A stretch of DNA of 64,000 bases from Pyrrhoderma lamaoense (Eukaryota > Basidiomycota > Agaricomycetes > Hymenochaetales > Hymenochaetaceae): the NCBI GenBank assembly GCA_002794735.1, contig NBAZ01000013.1:558001-622000 (forward strand), in the 5' to 3' direction. A model generated the notes under the pieces. That model did not search any database. It worked only from the letters and a program-made list of their open reading frames with translations, and was not told the DNA's origin. Below are positions 46,328-59,167 of this stretch, in pieces; the stretch's first letter is position 1; the number at the start of each line of letters is the position of its first letter. A program made the translations under genes and the position numbers.

Positions 46328-46802
46328 ACTATCTAAGCGCGTTACATCTATTGATTGATTTTTTGTTCTCGGCTTTTGGACCTTCTTCTACTCCGGTTTT
46401 TCTCATTGACTGTGGTTTGTATTGGTTAACGTGTATATGTATTTTATCTGCTGTCTGTTTTGTTTTTCTCTCTCTGTGAACATAATTTAACTTTATCTAC
46501 TTTTTTCCATATATTGTGGTTTGTCAAGATGTAGATTTCTTGTTTCGCTTACTTAAGTGGACCCACAAATCCACAATCGGGCGTCATTTCGTTGATTTCG
46601 TAATCAATAGCACTCCCCTTTTCGAGGTAGATACAGAATACATGTAATACTTGACGTCACTATCTCCTTCAGTGAATACCATATATAACAGAGTTGACGA
46701 GCATTGCAGAATGTTCAACATCACCCGACACAAAGCTCTGACAATTACTATCATACTTCTGAACCTAGACTCTTCAATCTTTCGTAATAACTATTAATCA
46801 AA
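46328..46802. other. Intergenic
   Basis: About 475 bp. A T-rich stretch (46360-46520) looks like the 3' UTR of the coiled-coil gene, then a short promoter for the following small gene. ATATATAACA at 46680-46689 could serve as a TATA element about 115 bp before the ATG. Confidence 0.4.
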
Positions 46803-47330
46803 ATGAACTCAAATGTCGGAAACCAGCAAATCTATAATGATGGTGACCAAAGGTTGGTGGCAGAAAACAGTCTCACGGAAATATTGCTTCATGATAAAAT
46901 TGGTTTACTGTCGCGCCAGGAAATATACACGTATCGAGAAAGATGCTTTGAAGGAGCATCCTCCACGTTTTGGGTCTGGGGAAACTAATTCTCATGCTAC
47001 TCTTGATTCGAAGGATGAACGTTCAATTGCGAATAAGCTAGCCGCTGCTGGCCAGGTAAGTTCCACACCACTCCTTCATCTTCCCTTCCCTCCTTTTTAT
47101 TCCGTTCTTCCTGCTGTTATCTTGACTGTTTATCCTAAATACCCTGAATACCCTTTATCTGTAAACCTTAGGAGGAACATGAAGAAGAACTTGCAGGGAA
47201 GAAGAATATAACCAAAGACCCACGGGAGCCCGCTTTGAGGCACGGAAACAAGCCTTCCCGTGGTGCGGAGATCGATGCTGAGCTTCAGGCCGAGGACGAA
47301 GAGACGCTCAGAAGGAAAGGTATCGCATAA
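46803..47330 (+). CDS. Small hydrophilic, charged protein (stress-type, conserved in fungi)
   Basis: Three exons: 46803-46851 (MNSNVGNQQIYNDGDQR), about 46920-47055 (KYTRIEKDALKEHPPRFGSG to ANKLAAAGQ) and 47172-47330 (EEHEEELAGKKNITKDPREP to ETLRRKGIA). The C-terminal run ALRHGNKPSRGAEIDAELQA is a pattern I associate with small, highly charged basidiomycete proteins of unknown function that are often abundant under stress. That association is from memory of the pattern only. There is no membrane segment, signal or Cys. Other reading frames at the start exist, but only this splicing gives one continuous product. Confidence 0.6.
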
Positions 47331-50300
47331 GATAGGAACATAGTGTGGTCTTCGAGAAATTACAGTTCATTGTAATATAGTCGATGTTATCCGAGTTATA
47401 ATACAGTTGTACAATCATAACGAGATAAAACGTTCAAACGTGCCGGTCCATGAATGGCTGAGCTTGAATATAATTTGATCACTAATCTATATCGAAATTG
47501 TAGCTCAGTGCTTACAGGTACTCGTATTCAATCGATAAAACCTCTACTTAGTCGCTGAAGAGGTTTTCGCAAGTAAAAGAGCTCCTTTAGTGTGTGCACC
47601 AGAAAGAAGACTTGTTTATAATTAGTCACCTAGAGATAAACGATGAAGTCTTTAGCTATCCTTGGAAACATACAATATCATTCACCTAGATGAGTATATA
47701 TCCATTCAATCATGAGACTTCTATATCCACCGTTGCTTGTATTCTTAGTTTCTATAACAATTGGAACACCGCAGATTTGTTCGTGTAAAACACTATCTTC
47801 CTTTCATCGGGAAAAGCTAGGCTACTCCATAACCTTGTTATCCAATCGATTTAATATATTCCGCGTATCGTATAGGGCTTGTGTTAGTTCTTCATGACGA
47901 CGCCTTTGAATTCAATACGCCAGCCACAATCAAAGCTGGGTACAAAACTTTCAAACTCCGATCTTTCGGGTCGATAGAAAGTAAAAAGAGCCGATTGTAT
48001 TTAGGTGACTTCATACCGTGCTCTTAGTTTCGTATACGAGCAAAATCCGATCTCACACTCCTAGTATCAAGTCCCTCAGTACCGGATATCGTAGCTAGTA
48101 ATTCCAAATAGGAAATTCTCACAAGGTACGAGAAAGATGGGAACTGTGGGGACCATCTCAGTGTTACCCACGTTTCGCCTTAAAAAAGTCGTATCGAAAA
48201 GATGCCATTTTATCCTTATTAGAATTAAGAGTGCTCTATTCATTTTTTGTGTATTTTCACATGTGTGAGTTCAGATCTGAGCGACTCATTATCTCTTATC
48301 TATGACTCACTGAGAATATACTAATTGTACTAACTTAGGGTCTACCTATGCCATCATAATGGATTAGGCCCTCCATTCAAGAGTTAATTACCATCTATTA
48401 ACTGAATGCGGGTACAGATTAGTTGCTAGTAGGGTTTATCAGTGGTAATACACCAAACAGCGCCATTATTTCAAACATCGAATAATTATGGAAGATCAAT
48501 GTTTTTGTTTCAAAATTCAGCCCCTGTACATCGCGAACCAGAAGTTAGATGAGAATCCCAAAAGAGGTGGCTGACCCGGCTGAACTTCAAAGTTGTAACT
48601 CCGACCCGATAAGGTCAACGTAAGGATATGACGCTCATTCCTCTTGAATTCTCATGATTCTCGTTATTATGATCTTTTGCACATTACTGTATTCTCTCAC
48701 TCTCCCTCGGATCGGCCCGTCCAGGCCTCGCCATACTCAAGGCACTAATTACTGAAGTTGTGTGAACAACAGGACATAGAAGAGGTGCTCTAAAGTCATC
48801 TGATAATACTATCTCTCAAGAGTTCAGAAAAGAAAGAAAAAACGAAGTGAAGAGGGTCACAAGGAGCATATGCTATTACTTGTACACTTTATTTGTCAAA
48901 CTTCTGATCTCGTTTTCAAACGTGTTGCATATGCACATTAACGAGATCCGAAGAATGGTACAAGTCATAATGCTGTTTCTAGCTAATCGACGGATTTTTT
49001 CTCACATACGGAGATGACACAACGTCTCTCCGGTGATACCAATCACTGATGACATTTCTAGATTCAGGTATATGGTCTCAGGATAGCTGGTCACTCGAGT
49101 TATCAGCTGCCACCGTGATGTAGAAGTTTTTTTCTATGTTAGTGACAGACACAGGCGTAGAAAGACACCGGCTAATGGTTTTACATGTGTATTCATGTAC
49201 TAAGAAGCTCGAGCAGCATAGCTGAGAATAGGATTGGGCATCAGACCCTGTATCGGGGTATATCATACCATTTCGGACCAATCTTCTTCTGATGTAGGTA
49301 GTCCTAGGTAACTTGGACAAACCGAGGCTACAGATAGCCGAATACATGAAAACGCTTTAAGTGACAAGTAAATCTTCAATACACGGATTTTCCTTGACCT
49401 GTTCTATACGATACCACCATTCGTACATACAAGTTACATCTCAAGTGCCTGTCACCATTTTGACCAAGCTCTCTGGATTAAGGAATCGCATGGTCGGCAT
49501 GCCCGTGTGTATTCTGATGATCATGAATCGTGATTACGTCTTGCATACAATATTCTAGTGTTGTGCCTTGCGGCTTAGACAGGCCTAGAGAAAGGATAGA
49601 AGCGCATGACAAAGTAATAAGAATACATTGCACATCCCTCAGTTTTAACAAACACCGAGGTGAATCAGAAAGGAAGAAGGGAACTTAAAACCAAATCGAC
49701 GAGTCCATTCTTTCGCTTTACTCGTCCCCAACCGAGCCGAGCTCCTTTCATGCCTGTGTGCATGTTCTTTTTGTCCCTTGGCCATGTTTCTACTCAAAAT
49801 TAACTGCGCCTCATTTTCGAATGTCCGAGTCATCCGAATCTAGAATTGATCTGCTCGTTTTCTTTTCATCACTCTCAGAGCTAAAAGCTCCGAGTGAATA
49901 AAAATAATCTTGCGAGACTGTAAAACCGAGACAAGAAAGGCTCAGAACTGTATCAGAAATGGGAAGGATCAACAAAACCAGACAAACAGGCAGGCTAAAG
50001 TTGGATACTCACTAAGATGTAACCAATCTTTTCCAATATATAGGGAACCCCTCCGCTGAACTCGTTAGCCGGCTCCACTTTTGAAGGAAAAGGATATTTA
50101 GGACGTGAGCGAGACTCTGAGAAAAGAAAGCGAAGCACTGGGTCTTTTCTTGGAGGGAGACGGGGGTTCATTGGTCGTCCGTCCATCCGGCGCAACAATT
50201 TCGGTGCCATTAAAGGACCCGCTTGCGTCTATGTTTGCACTTGTGTATGGGGGAAGCGCGGGGGTGGTCAGATCTAAGTAAAGATCAGCTAAAAGCACGC

Positions 50301-52216
50301 TCACCAATTAAGCAGACTAGAAGGGAGGATACTCTGAAAAAAAGAAAATTCAAATCTCGTATTTGCCCCGGATGACAGAAAATAGCGAAGCCACATATAC
50401 ATGCACAAAGACAGCATTACGCCAACAAAGAGATCAATTGATTACATGTAAGGTATATGATATATTTTGTGCATGTATACATAGACACTTCTTCCCACCC
50501 GATATCTCAATTGTATACACACATACATGTGTATGAAATTTACGCGAGAAAGAAGAGCTGTCCATCTCTCATCTCTCCCCCTCTCATCTTCCCTTCTTCT
50601 TCTCTCCTTCCTTTTTCTGGGCATGTATAGATTACACACTCCGAGAGCTAAATTAGCCGTGCATTCTTCCTATATTGGAAAGGGGAGGAATGGAAGGGGG
50701 ATGTGTCATTTGGTACATCAATACTCAATTTACAGATCATCGGAAAGGGGGGGGGGGAGGATGAAGACAACAAGAATGACAAGGCCAGGCTATAACAAAA
50801 CTTGCATTGTTTTGTATCTATCGTGATATGCGGACGTATCAAAGTTGCTTTGGGTCATATATGTGCGAGTTAGACTGTGTGGAGGATAAATATAACGACA
50901 AAAGAGCAATTGAGGCGATATCCTAGCTGTCGTTTTCCTTTTTGAGAAAGCCTGGTAAGAAATAAGGACGTCGTAGTCCTTCCAAGTAGCCAAGAGAAGT
51001 CGTTAATAAGAGTGATTGGAATAAAATTAAATGTCTCTCATATCTTCATCACCATCCAGGGATGGGACGGGAGAACTTTCGAATAAGATAGTCTGTTTCC
51101 CCGCATTTTCAGGCTTTGATTTTTATTTCTTTGGTATCATGCTAACAAACTATCTTTCTCTCTTAATTATCGAAGGGGAAAAGGATATTCATTCAATCCT
51201 CATCGTGATCTTGATTGAAATATGAGTTTGCATCCTCTACATCTCACACGTATAGACTATCACTTTGGAGGTTGGGGGGGGGGGGGGGAGGGAAGGGACC
51301 GGCGGGGATAGAGAGGATGAAGGATCGCCTAGTCTAGTTCAGATACATGTGTATTAAGACTCTTTGTCATAGTGAATTGGTCTCCGAGCGAGTGCGTGTG
51401 TGTATTCATTAACATGTATGTATATTTGTATCCATTCAGTATATGTCACCGGATAAACCCGGAAAATGGCGCTTAAGCACCTCCTCCCCCCTCTTTGACC
51501 AATATTCTCTAGTCCTTACTCCCGGGCTCATCGTAGCTAGCAATAGGTGTATGTACCGTGAGTGCATACATCTTTGTTTGTGTATATATCGTTTGATGGG
51601 GCATGTAAATATGCATATGTACAGGGCCGGTGGTGTCACGGTGGGAGGGGGATGAACAAGCTTCTTATATTTGTCACTTGTACATGTACATGATTATAGA
51701 AACTAGACATGTATATCCCAATGTAGATCAACAGAGTTACATGTATGTCAAAGGTACTAGGAAGTACAAGGTTGCACAGAGAGACAAGAAAAAGAGAAGT
51801 TCGATGCGTACTTTCGGATATAGTGATACTGGAATAGGAGAGTTGTATACTAATACGATATTACTCTGAGCAACCATAAATAAGGGGGTTGTTACAGCGC
51901 CTTATGAGACTATAGAGAACGGGGAAGGTGAGGTCGCTTGAGGAGGGGAAGGGGGCATCAGTGATACAAACGAGAATATGGCGCACACAATGAAAAAGAA
52001 AAAAAAACAATCATCAAGTCACACGTACTATATGATGTGTATGGTGCGTGTGTCCTGTGAAGGGTATAACAACACACATACATACACACGTCTCTCCTGA
52101 CTCTTCTTTCTTTTCTTGTATTCCTTTGTTCTTATGCTCCCCTCGGATCTCTTCTTTTCCTGTCTTCCAGCTTCCTTCCTTCTTGTCCGTATGTCTATCT
52201 GTATTGTTTCTAAATA
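47331..52216. other. Gene-poor 4.9-kb region; microsatellites and homopolymers from about 50.3 kb
   Basis: I cannot support a gene here. The left part (47.3-49.6 kb) is AT-rich with many stops in all frames. Possible small frames are 47712-47897 (+), which has a signal-peptide-like start, 49078-49347 (-) and 50098-50307 (-). None shows family features or splice structure. From about 50.3 kb the sequence becomes rich in G/A runs, including poly-G at 50748-50757 and 51276-51288, and ACATGTAT/ATACATGT words. The 3' UTR of AOS1 must lie at the right end. Confidence 0.55.
51276..51288. repeat. Poly-G tract (about 13 G)
   Basis: A run of about 13 G on the plus strand inside the gene-poor region. 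Together with the shorter poly-G at 50748-50757 it marks the start of the homopolymer-rich right-hand part of the window. Confidence 0.9.
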
Positions 52217-55200
52217 TTACATGTTCATGCGACACACAGACCCATGCCCTGTATTCCCGTCGAAAACAAACATGTTCGTGATTGGCTGCTCTTTTCTTGA
52301 AAGAGCCCGGAGCATGTCCTGTGCTAGCATCCCTCCTACTACAGCACATACAGGGGAAAGCTCGTGTCTTGCCCCGTCTGCGATGGGACTAGATAATGGG
52401 ATGGTTCAGAAACATCAGATTCCCATTTATTGAGGACATATGTTGGATTTTGTACGTCGCCGATTAATCGGGAAACGCAGGTATTCAGTAATGATAATAG
52501 TAGAAATAATGATGAAAAAGAAAGACAAGGATTAGTACTTCTATACCTTAAACCTCATCAGATCAGAGATTAAGAAGATAAACACCCACTCGAGAATAGT
52601 CCTTGAAACATATTTGATAACTTTCTCGTTTACTTTTGCGTTGGTAAGCATCGGATCAGCTATAAACGATAGATCGATTCCTTGATCCCTTTTCCATGGT
52701 GTCAACCATCCATGACGTCTTTCAAACTCGAATATCGCTGAATTAGTAAGGGAGATGAAGAGAATATAGAAAGAGTAAGATGTTAGCATGGTATCTTAAC
52801 AGCACGAAATAAAAATATAGCAAAAAAGAGAAGAAAAGGAAAATACCAAGACCAATAAAAAGCGAGGCTATATCCTGAGTTCTCAAAAAAAAATAAGAAC
52901 GGAGAAAGAATATCAAAATTAAAAGTAAATGACAATAAAAAGGTGAATAAACGAAAATTAAAATCATAAAGCAAATTAATATCTCTAGCCAGTAAAAGGG
53001 CCACTTACCCAAAACGGCAAAAACCACCGCAGGATTCAGTTCCTTGGTCTGAACCCGAGTCAGTTTATCCCAACTGTATGGCTTTATAGCCGTACTAAAC
53101 GGGCAATATGACAGCTTAATCATTTCTTGCTTTGTTGCATCCTTTTTCTTAGGATCCAGGGACGCTCTGTCCTCCGTTGACAACGCCAATGATATCAATA
53201 GATGACGGGTAGGCAGGGGGAGGGAATGAGGTCCAGTCCCGTTTAAAGCCACCATACGTGAGTATTAACGGGGTAAAAAGAAAGAGAAGGTTCATAGGAC
53301 AAGTAAACCCGAGGGATGTGGGACATGGAGGAGCGGGAGAGGGGTGGTAAGGCCCGAGGACACAGCATCAAGCCCATTCACGGTATTCGAGCAAGTATAA
53401 TGCAAGCAATCAAAAAAAATCCACAGGAGAAAAAAAAAGAGAAAAAAGGAGTCAGTAAATCCCATTCAACTCATAGCAAAGTAGAGACAAAAAAAAGGTG
53501 AAAGAAATCTCGGAGAAAAAAGAAAAATAATAATCACGGGGCAGGGTACTCGTAATCGATGAGGTCGCAAAAGATGAATCCGATAAGACCATAAGTTCTT
53601 CCGGCATAAAACAGTTTGTTCTGGGACCGACAGGCATCGTTCACACGAACCTATAGTTAAAATATTTACAGTAAGTATCCAACTTTAAATGATGATGATA
53701 ATAGGAGTATGGCGTGTGTCTCTTTGAACTGGATATGTACAGATTTCGAGTATAAGATTTTGATTGGTGTCGAGTGAACTTACCATAACATTGTGCTCGA
53801 TGTCAGTCACACACACCATGTCAACATCCTTGATCGTTTGTTCAATATTTTCGGGTTTCAAAGGATCAAGGGAGTCTATGGTCTCAATAGTAACCAGAGG
53901 GTTCAAACTTTCAATTCTAGATTTGGCAGCGTGTACCCTCTGTAGAGAGAGAGGTGTAAGAGGAGGCCACACGCCCGGTAGATACTGCGTTAGCTTACTG
54001 ATTCTAGACGAAATCGGATGGAAAATTACGTTTGAAAAAAAAGTACAAAAAGAACAAAACAGGGAGAATGGATACGAAGTGAGATAGAAAGGGAAAAGAA
54101 AAAAGTTATTTCAAATAGATTTATTCTTAACCCCCCTCCCTCCTCATCTGATACTCCAAGTGGTTGAAGGTTGAAGCGGGAAATTCCCGCTAGAACTCTT
54201 TATAAGAGAGTAAAACGAGGAGGAAATAGAAGAAAATATAAAAGTGTGTATCGAAAAGTTAATTCATAGACTGCTGATTGGAGGAGAAGAAGAATGAAAA
54301 GGAGAGAAAGAACAGATAAAGTAACCTCAAACCCAACCGAATGCACATTTTCTAAAGATGCGAACGTACCTTCTTACCAACGTCCTCATCTCGGAAAAAG
54401 AAACCGGCACCGAGGTCTTGCTCTTCAATCACAGCATCGTCAACAATAATAAGCTTGCCAATTCCTGCAAGTACAATGTTCTTTATCGTTTCTGTCGCAG
54501 TTCCGCGGAGCCTTACGATCATTATCGTTGCATTTCGCATCCTATGAGAAATATTTTAGTTTTATCATTGCATGGTCCTGCTCCAAAAAAAGAAGGAAAA
54601 AAAGAGAGAAAGAAAAAAGGAAGCTTCATGAAAAGGACAAAAAAAGAGGGGGAGGGGTATTTCAAATAGGTCGAGACTAATACTACTCCGCGAACCAAGC
54701 CGAAGAGAATAGAAAAGGACGTCTCTCAAATTTCCAAAGAATTTGAAATCATCAGTATAAGTGTAGGAATGTAGGAATGAAGGGACCATGGATCCGAGAT
54801 TGAAAAAAGAAAAGAAAAGGTACATCAAGCCACAAAAGGTCCTTGACGTTCAAAGTTTTCAACGCAAAATACTAGAGAAAAAAACTACACACCTCTGTTG
54901 AGCGTCCAGACCCCAAAGCCGGATCTGTCGGTCATACACAGCAGCCTCGGCTACATGCGCGAGAAGGGCACGAAGGGAGGAGGGGGCGCGAGAAAAATAA
55001 TAATAATGAAATAAAGGGATCCCATACCGTAATTGCCGTCGATTTGCGGATGCGGGGTTAATAAAGAAGAAGAAAAAAAAAGTTTCCCCAGAATCATTTG
55101 TCGCCAATTATCCCACATTGTCGGTGATTATTATTATTATTATTCGTTTATTATTATTAAACGTTTTATCCAGATAGATCCCAGGGGGGGTTACGGGTGG

Positions 55201-57022
55201 AGGATGGAGTAAAAAGCACCGAAAGGAAGTAAAGGATGTAAGTTTGCCCGGAAGAAAAATGATAAAAGTAAAATAGAAAGTTAGCATCAAGTTTAGTAAA
55301 GTTAGTTAGTTATAATGAATCCGTGAAAGAATGAAAAAAAAACTTAAAAAAAGAAATTGATTGTTCCTTATATGTTCCAAAAGGTAGGAACATTCGAAAA
55401 TAACGATAGATGGAGAAGGAAAAAAAGAGGTTATTAGGTACACGCAGAACATATGACGAAGGAGAGAGAGAGTTCACAGATAGGGGGGCCACGTTTCTCA
55501 ATCCCTTTGACATGTCATCACTATCATAGAGTCATGAGGTCTCAAGCTCGTAAAGTCTCGTAGAACACGTTTTACACGAAACAAGAGAGGAAGAAGGGGT
55601 CACTGGACCACTAGACTCGTTTTCCAAAGAGCCAAGTCAATTGTATAGAACTCCCAGTCACGCAGACACGGAAAACGGCGTATCTACGGGTTCTCGGAGG
55701 CAGAAAAGCAAGAAAGAGAAAAGAAAAATATAAAAGAAATCAAAAAATAAACCCAGTAAAGGGGGTAGGGCAGATAGGGGGAGTCATGATGTTGTGCAAA
55801 TCATTAACGGATTTTGCAGATGAATTGACACCACGGAACCAAAAGAAGTAAGGAAGCGCCAGTATTGTATGCTTCAATGATGAATGAGGGAGGATGGGTA
55901 GGATCGGAGGTTTCCTTTCACTTCCTCGGCTCGGACCAAGACAAAACAAGGGGTAGAGTGGGTTTAATGAGACAAGTTCAGGATGAATAGTAGATACCCA
56001 AAAGGGATAGGGTTGGAGCGAGAGTAAAGTTTAATGATGAATGGGCATTAAAGGTGTTAACAGATAGTGTTAGGTGGCGTTTAGCTTTGGATTCACAAGA
56101 GAATGAGGGTAGAACATAGTTGTGGCTGCTGCGTATCGAGAATAGGTAAGGTAGTCACCAGCCTCTAGTCTTCAATGAGCCATCACCAGCTGAGCAAATC
56201 GAGATTACAGATTCAATTACTTCCCCGCTCCTATTTCCTCAATCTATGCATCACACCCCGAAAGTGTGTTAGATGGAGGGGTACCTTAGAGGTCAAATGG
56301 CGCAGCAGCCATCAAGAATAGCAATAACATCATTAAACATGCTATTTATGTATGCTCCAACTTCTTCCATATATATCAACACGAAAAAAGAGAAAAAACA
56401 TTCTCCCGGTGGATCCTTGGAGAACGGCATACTCTGATTTAAATAAAGACTGACTTCTCCCTCTCCAGTTTCCCTCCTTCAAAAGCAAAAGACAAAAAAG
56501 GAAAGTTTAAAAAAGATAGAAATCGAGTCGGCGACAACACGATCCCATTCGACGGTATATGTGTAGATGGATAAATAAAAGTAAAGCAAAAGTGCGAAAA
56601 CTCTAATAATAGAGTCCTCGAAAATGTAATTGAGAAACAAGTTTTATGTTGGATATATAGACAAAATTGCTCCGATCCCGTAGGGATGAATATGATATAT
56701 ATGAAAGGATAAGAATAGCTTAAAGATAATAACAGATATAAAGAAAAAAGGAATAGTAAAAGAAAAGAAAAGAGGGAGAAAAGGACAAGAAAATATGTAT
56801 GTAATTAGAGAATCAAAGACAAAGCTTACCTTCAGTAATCTCAACCGGAGCACCTCTTTTCCCTTCTTCTTCTCCTTCTCCTTCTTTCACCTCAACAACA
56901 TCCTCTTCCATCTCCCCATTCTCTCCATTTTCTACATGTTCTCCGTTCTCCGTAGTTAGTAAAGAGTTGGAATTGTTCTCCTCATTTTGCGTTGTTGTAA
57001 GAGGTGCTTGCTCTACCTCCAT
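52217..57022 (-). CDS. AOS1: SUMO-activating enzyme subunit 1 (AOS1/SAE1)
   Basis: Aos1 pairs with Uba2 to adenylate SUMO in the nucleus. Exon 1 (57022-56829) encodes MEVEQAPLTTTQNEENNSN and an acidic run to VEITEG. Exon 2 (54950-54893) has AAVYDRQIRLWGLDAQQR, the family signature. Exon 3 (54541-54370) reads MRNATIMIVRLRGTATETIK to DEDVGKK. Exon 4 (53939-53784) reads RVHAAKSRIESLNPLV to EHNVMV. Exon 5 (53650-53538) reads LFYAGRTYGLIGFIFCDLID. Exon 6 (about 53153-53009) reads QEMIKLSYCPFSTAIKPYSW. Exon 7 (52737 down) reads AIFEFERRHGWLTPWKRDQG. The last exon reads ELSPVCAVVGGMLAQDMLRA to FVFDGNTGHGS, stop at 52217. The subunit lacks a catalytic Cys domain, as expected. Introns of 1878, 351, 430, 133 and 271 bp are very long for this genome. 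The exon 5/6 phase needs one extra C. Confidence 0.9.
54951..56828 (-). other. AOS1 intron 1, 1.88 kb, purine/pyrimidine-asymmetric
   Basis: Bounded by GTAAGC after the GAAG of exon 1 and by CATGTAG before CCGAGGCTGC. It is more than 20 times the typical intron length left of 50 kb. The plus strand is dominated by A and G runs, so the transcript is U/C-rich. I found no exon or gene inside; small frames such as 55740-55949 (-) are low-complexity. Confidence 0.7.
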
Positions 57023-58095
57023 CTCTGTCACGTTTCTGGTCTTCCTTCGTACTCTGGGCAAAGCTTTTGCTTTTCTTTTATTTCTTTGTTTTCCTTTTAC
57101 TCCTTTTTTTGGATTGTATTCAGATCCAGAGTCTTTACGAAGCCAAACCTCTTTGCCGCCTTTCCTTTCCTTTCCTTTCCTTCTAAGATCTGAGTGATGA
57201 GTATGAGTAATGAATGATGCTTGCTTGACCGGAGTGAGTTTTGGTCCTATGTAGCGTAGTACGTGTCACGTTATAGAAAACCAGAACAATAAGCTATTTC
57301 GCGAGCTGCCTTGAGTTTTGAGTTATACAGAATATAACTCCAACTCTCTCTCGAAGCACACTTTATGCAATGGGCTCGCGGTTGGTAACACTTTTTCGTG
57401 ATGTGTGACATCCTTGTAACGCGTCGCGCTATTCAATTTCCTTCAATCCTTGTTAGCGCGTTCTGTTCCATCCCGGGCGATATACGGTATACGGTATATT
57501 ATATACATTTAACGTGAACGTATAGTTATATACTCAGATTTAATTACTGTAATATGAAATTATAAATTTGTTAAAGCTGGGGTTGTGTATCGAACAACCA
57601 CACTTGAAAAGTTATTAATTGATAGGGAGGGTAAAAAAGGGATTTTGGTTACTCATTTCTCATACAATAAACTATACAAAAAAGTAAGGAAAGAGTGCGT
57701 TTTACGTTCAAGACTAACAAAAGTGATCAAACGATGACTTACGAAAATAATAATACATGTAATTTTCTCGTTTTTCGTTTTTCGTTTTTTTTTTTTGAAA
57801 TTCGATGCAACGAAAGAACGAACGAATGACAAAAAAAAGAGAAAGTTTAATGTTAGGTTCTGTCAATAGGTCATAGATAGGTTTTGGGGTATATACATCG
57901 GAATATTTATAATTAAAGAAAAAAGAAAAAAATAGAGCAAGAGAGAGAGAGAAGATAGAGAAAGAAAGAAAGAAAAAAGCAGGAAATGATGAAAAGAAAT
58001 GAAAAACCCACGGGACATCGACCGACAAACCAAAAAACCAAACAAGCAGAACAAGCAGACAAGGAAAAAAAGAGAAAGAGCCCCTCATACGACGT

Positions 58096-58130
58096 ACAAC
58101 CATACAACCATACAACCATACAACCATACA
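58096..58130 (+). repeat. Octanucleotide array (ACAACCAT, about 4-5 copies)
   Basis: The word ACAACCAT is repeated head to tail about four to five times without interruption, flanked by purine-rich sequence. It is a minisatellite-like array in non-coding DNA. Confidence 0.85.
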
Positions 58131-59065
58131 TCATCTACGTATACATTGGTAGATCGTAAATCATAGATTGTAATGTGTAATTTGCGTTTGTATTTGTATT
58201 GTATCTGAGTAATGTACGTCATTCGCATTCACACTGTAGCTCCCAACTCTTCAACAAACGTACACGTACGTGGATATAAGTGGGTTTGGAGTTGACAGGT
58301 GAAAAAGGGGGGTGATAGTTATCCGAGGAAGAGGAGGAGAAGAGACCAGGATAAAACGAGAAAGAGAGAAAGAGAGAGAAAGAGAAACGTTTCATAAATC
58401 ATACAGACATAAACCTAACCGTACAGATATAAACACAGGGGCTCCAAAACAAAGCAAAACGAAGAAAGAAGGGGGAAAGGGGAGGGGAGGAAGAGGAGAG
58501 AGACAAAGACAAATAGAGGAATTTGAGAACGAAATTCGAGATCGAAAAAAAACAGAGTAGAGATAGTGGGAATAAGAAAAGGAATGATAAATAACATAAC
58601 AAAAACGTAAGAGACAAAGAAACCACCAAAAAAAAGGACTAATAAGTAAAAGGGTTGACAAGAGGAGGGGGAGGGGTAACGCCAAGATAATTACCGATTG
58701 AAATGAAAAGATTGAGAATTGAAGAAAGGTGGGAAGGGGTAAGAGAAGAGAAGTTACTGAATCGCGTATGTATGAAACCCAGGGAGAGAGAGGTAAAGAG
58801 TGAGAGAGAGAGTGAGAGAGGGAATAGAGGAGTAGAAGACCCAGTTATAATCGACGTTACTATTGATGTAAATATTGGGGGGGAGGTGTTTGCAATTCGC
58901 GTAAGAACCAATAACTAAGTAAGTAAGTAAGCCAACCAAGTACAAAGAAAAATATAAGTGGTAGATATAAAAATTTGCTTCTCGTTCCCCCCCCCTCCCT
59001 CCAAAAAATATAAAAGGTAGATACACAAGTTTGAATTCCGGAGTATAAAGAAAAGAGTAAAAGAG

Positions 59066-59088
59066 AACGAGAGAGAGAGAGAGAGAGA
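59066..59088 (+). repeat. GA dinucleotide microsatellite
   Basis: About eleven GA units between AAGAGAAC and TAGGAAAAAAG, just downstream of the transcription-factor stop codon. Similar but shorter GA runs occur at 62340-62358 and 63971-63988. Confidence 0.9.
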
Positions 59089-59167
59089 TAGGAAAAAAGA
59101 AAAAGAGAACTAAGATATATATATTAAAAATGTCTTCATGATTTTTCCCTAAACCCAAACACCCAAG

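Larger units (their letters stand above)
57023..59167. other. Intergenic 2.1 kb, low complexity, with several microsatellites
   Basis: This lies between the transcription-factor stop (59168) and the AOS1 start (57022), both on the minus strand. It contains a TTTCC pentanucleotide run near 57161-57182, a TTTTTCG repeat ending in poly-T at 57769-57797, an ACAACCAT array at 58096-58130, GAGAGA runs near 58360-58385 and 59066-59088, and TAAG repeats at 58918-58930. Many low-complexity open frames occur on both strands; none looks real. Confidence 0.6.

Noticed and set aside
49078..49347. 89-codon minus-strand frame with several Cys
   Set aside because: No ATG context, no splice sites, no family pattern; likely chance in the gene-poor region.
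50098..50307. Minus-strand frame with TPALPPYTSANIDASG-like sequence
   Set aside because: It looks somewhat protein-like, but has no ATG, no neighbouring exons that extend it and no recognisable domain.
58096..58130. Short regular repeat, considered as a CRISPR-like array
   Set aside because: Uninterrupted 8-bp units without spacers in a eukaryotic genome; simple minisatellite.
57714..58134. Minus-strand frames with repeated (W)LYGCMVV-type sequence
   Set aside because: Generated by the ACAACCAT octanucleotide array and poly-purine runs, not a real membrane protein.
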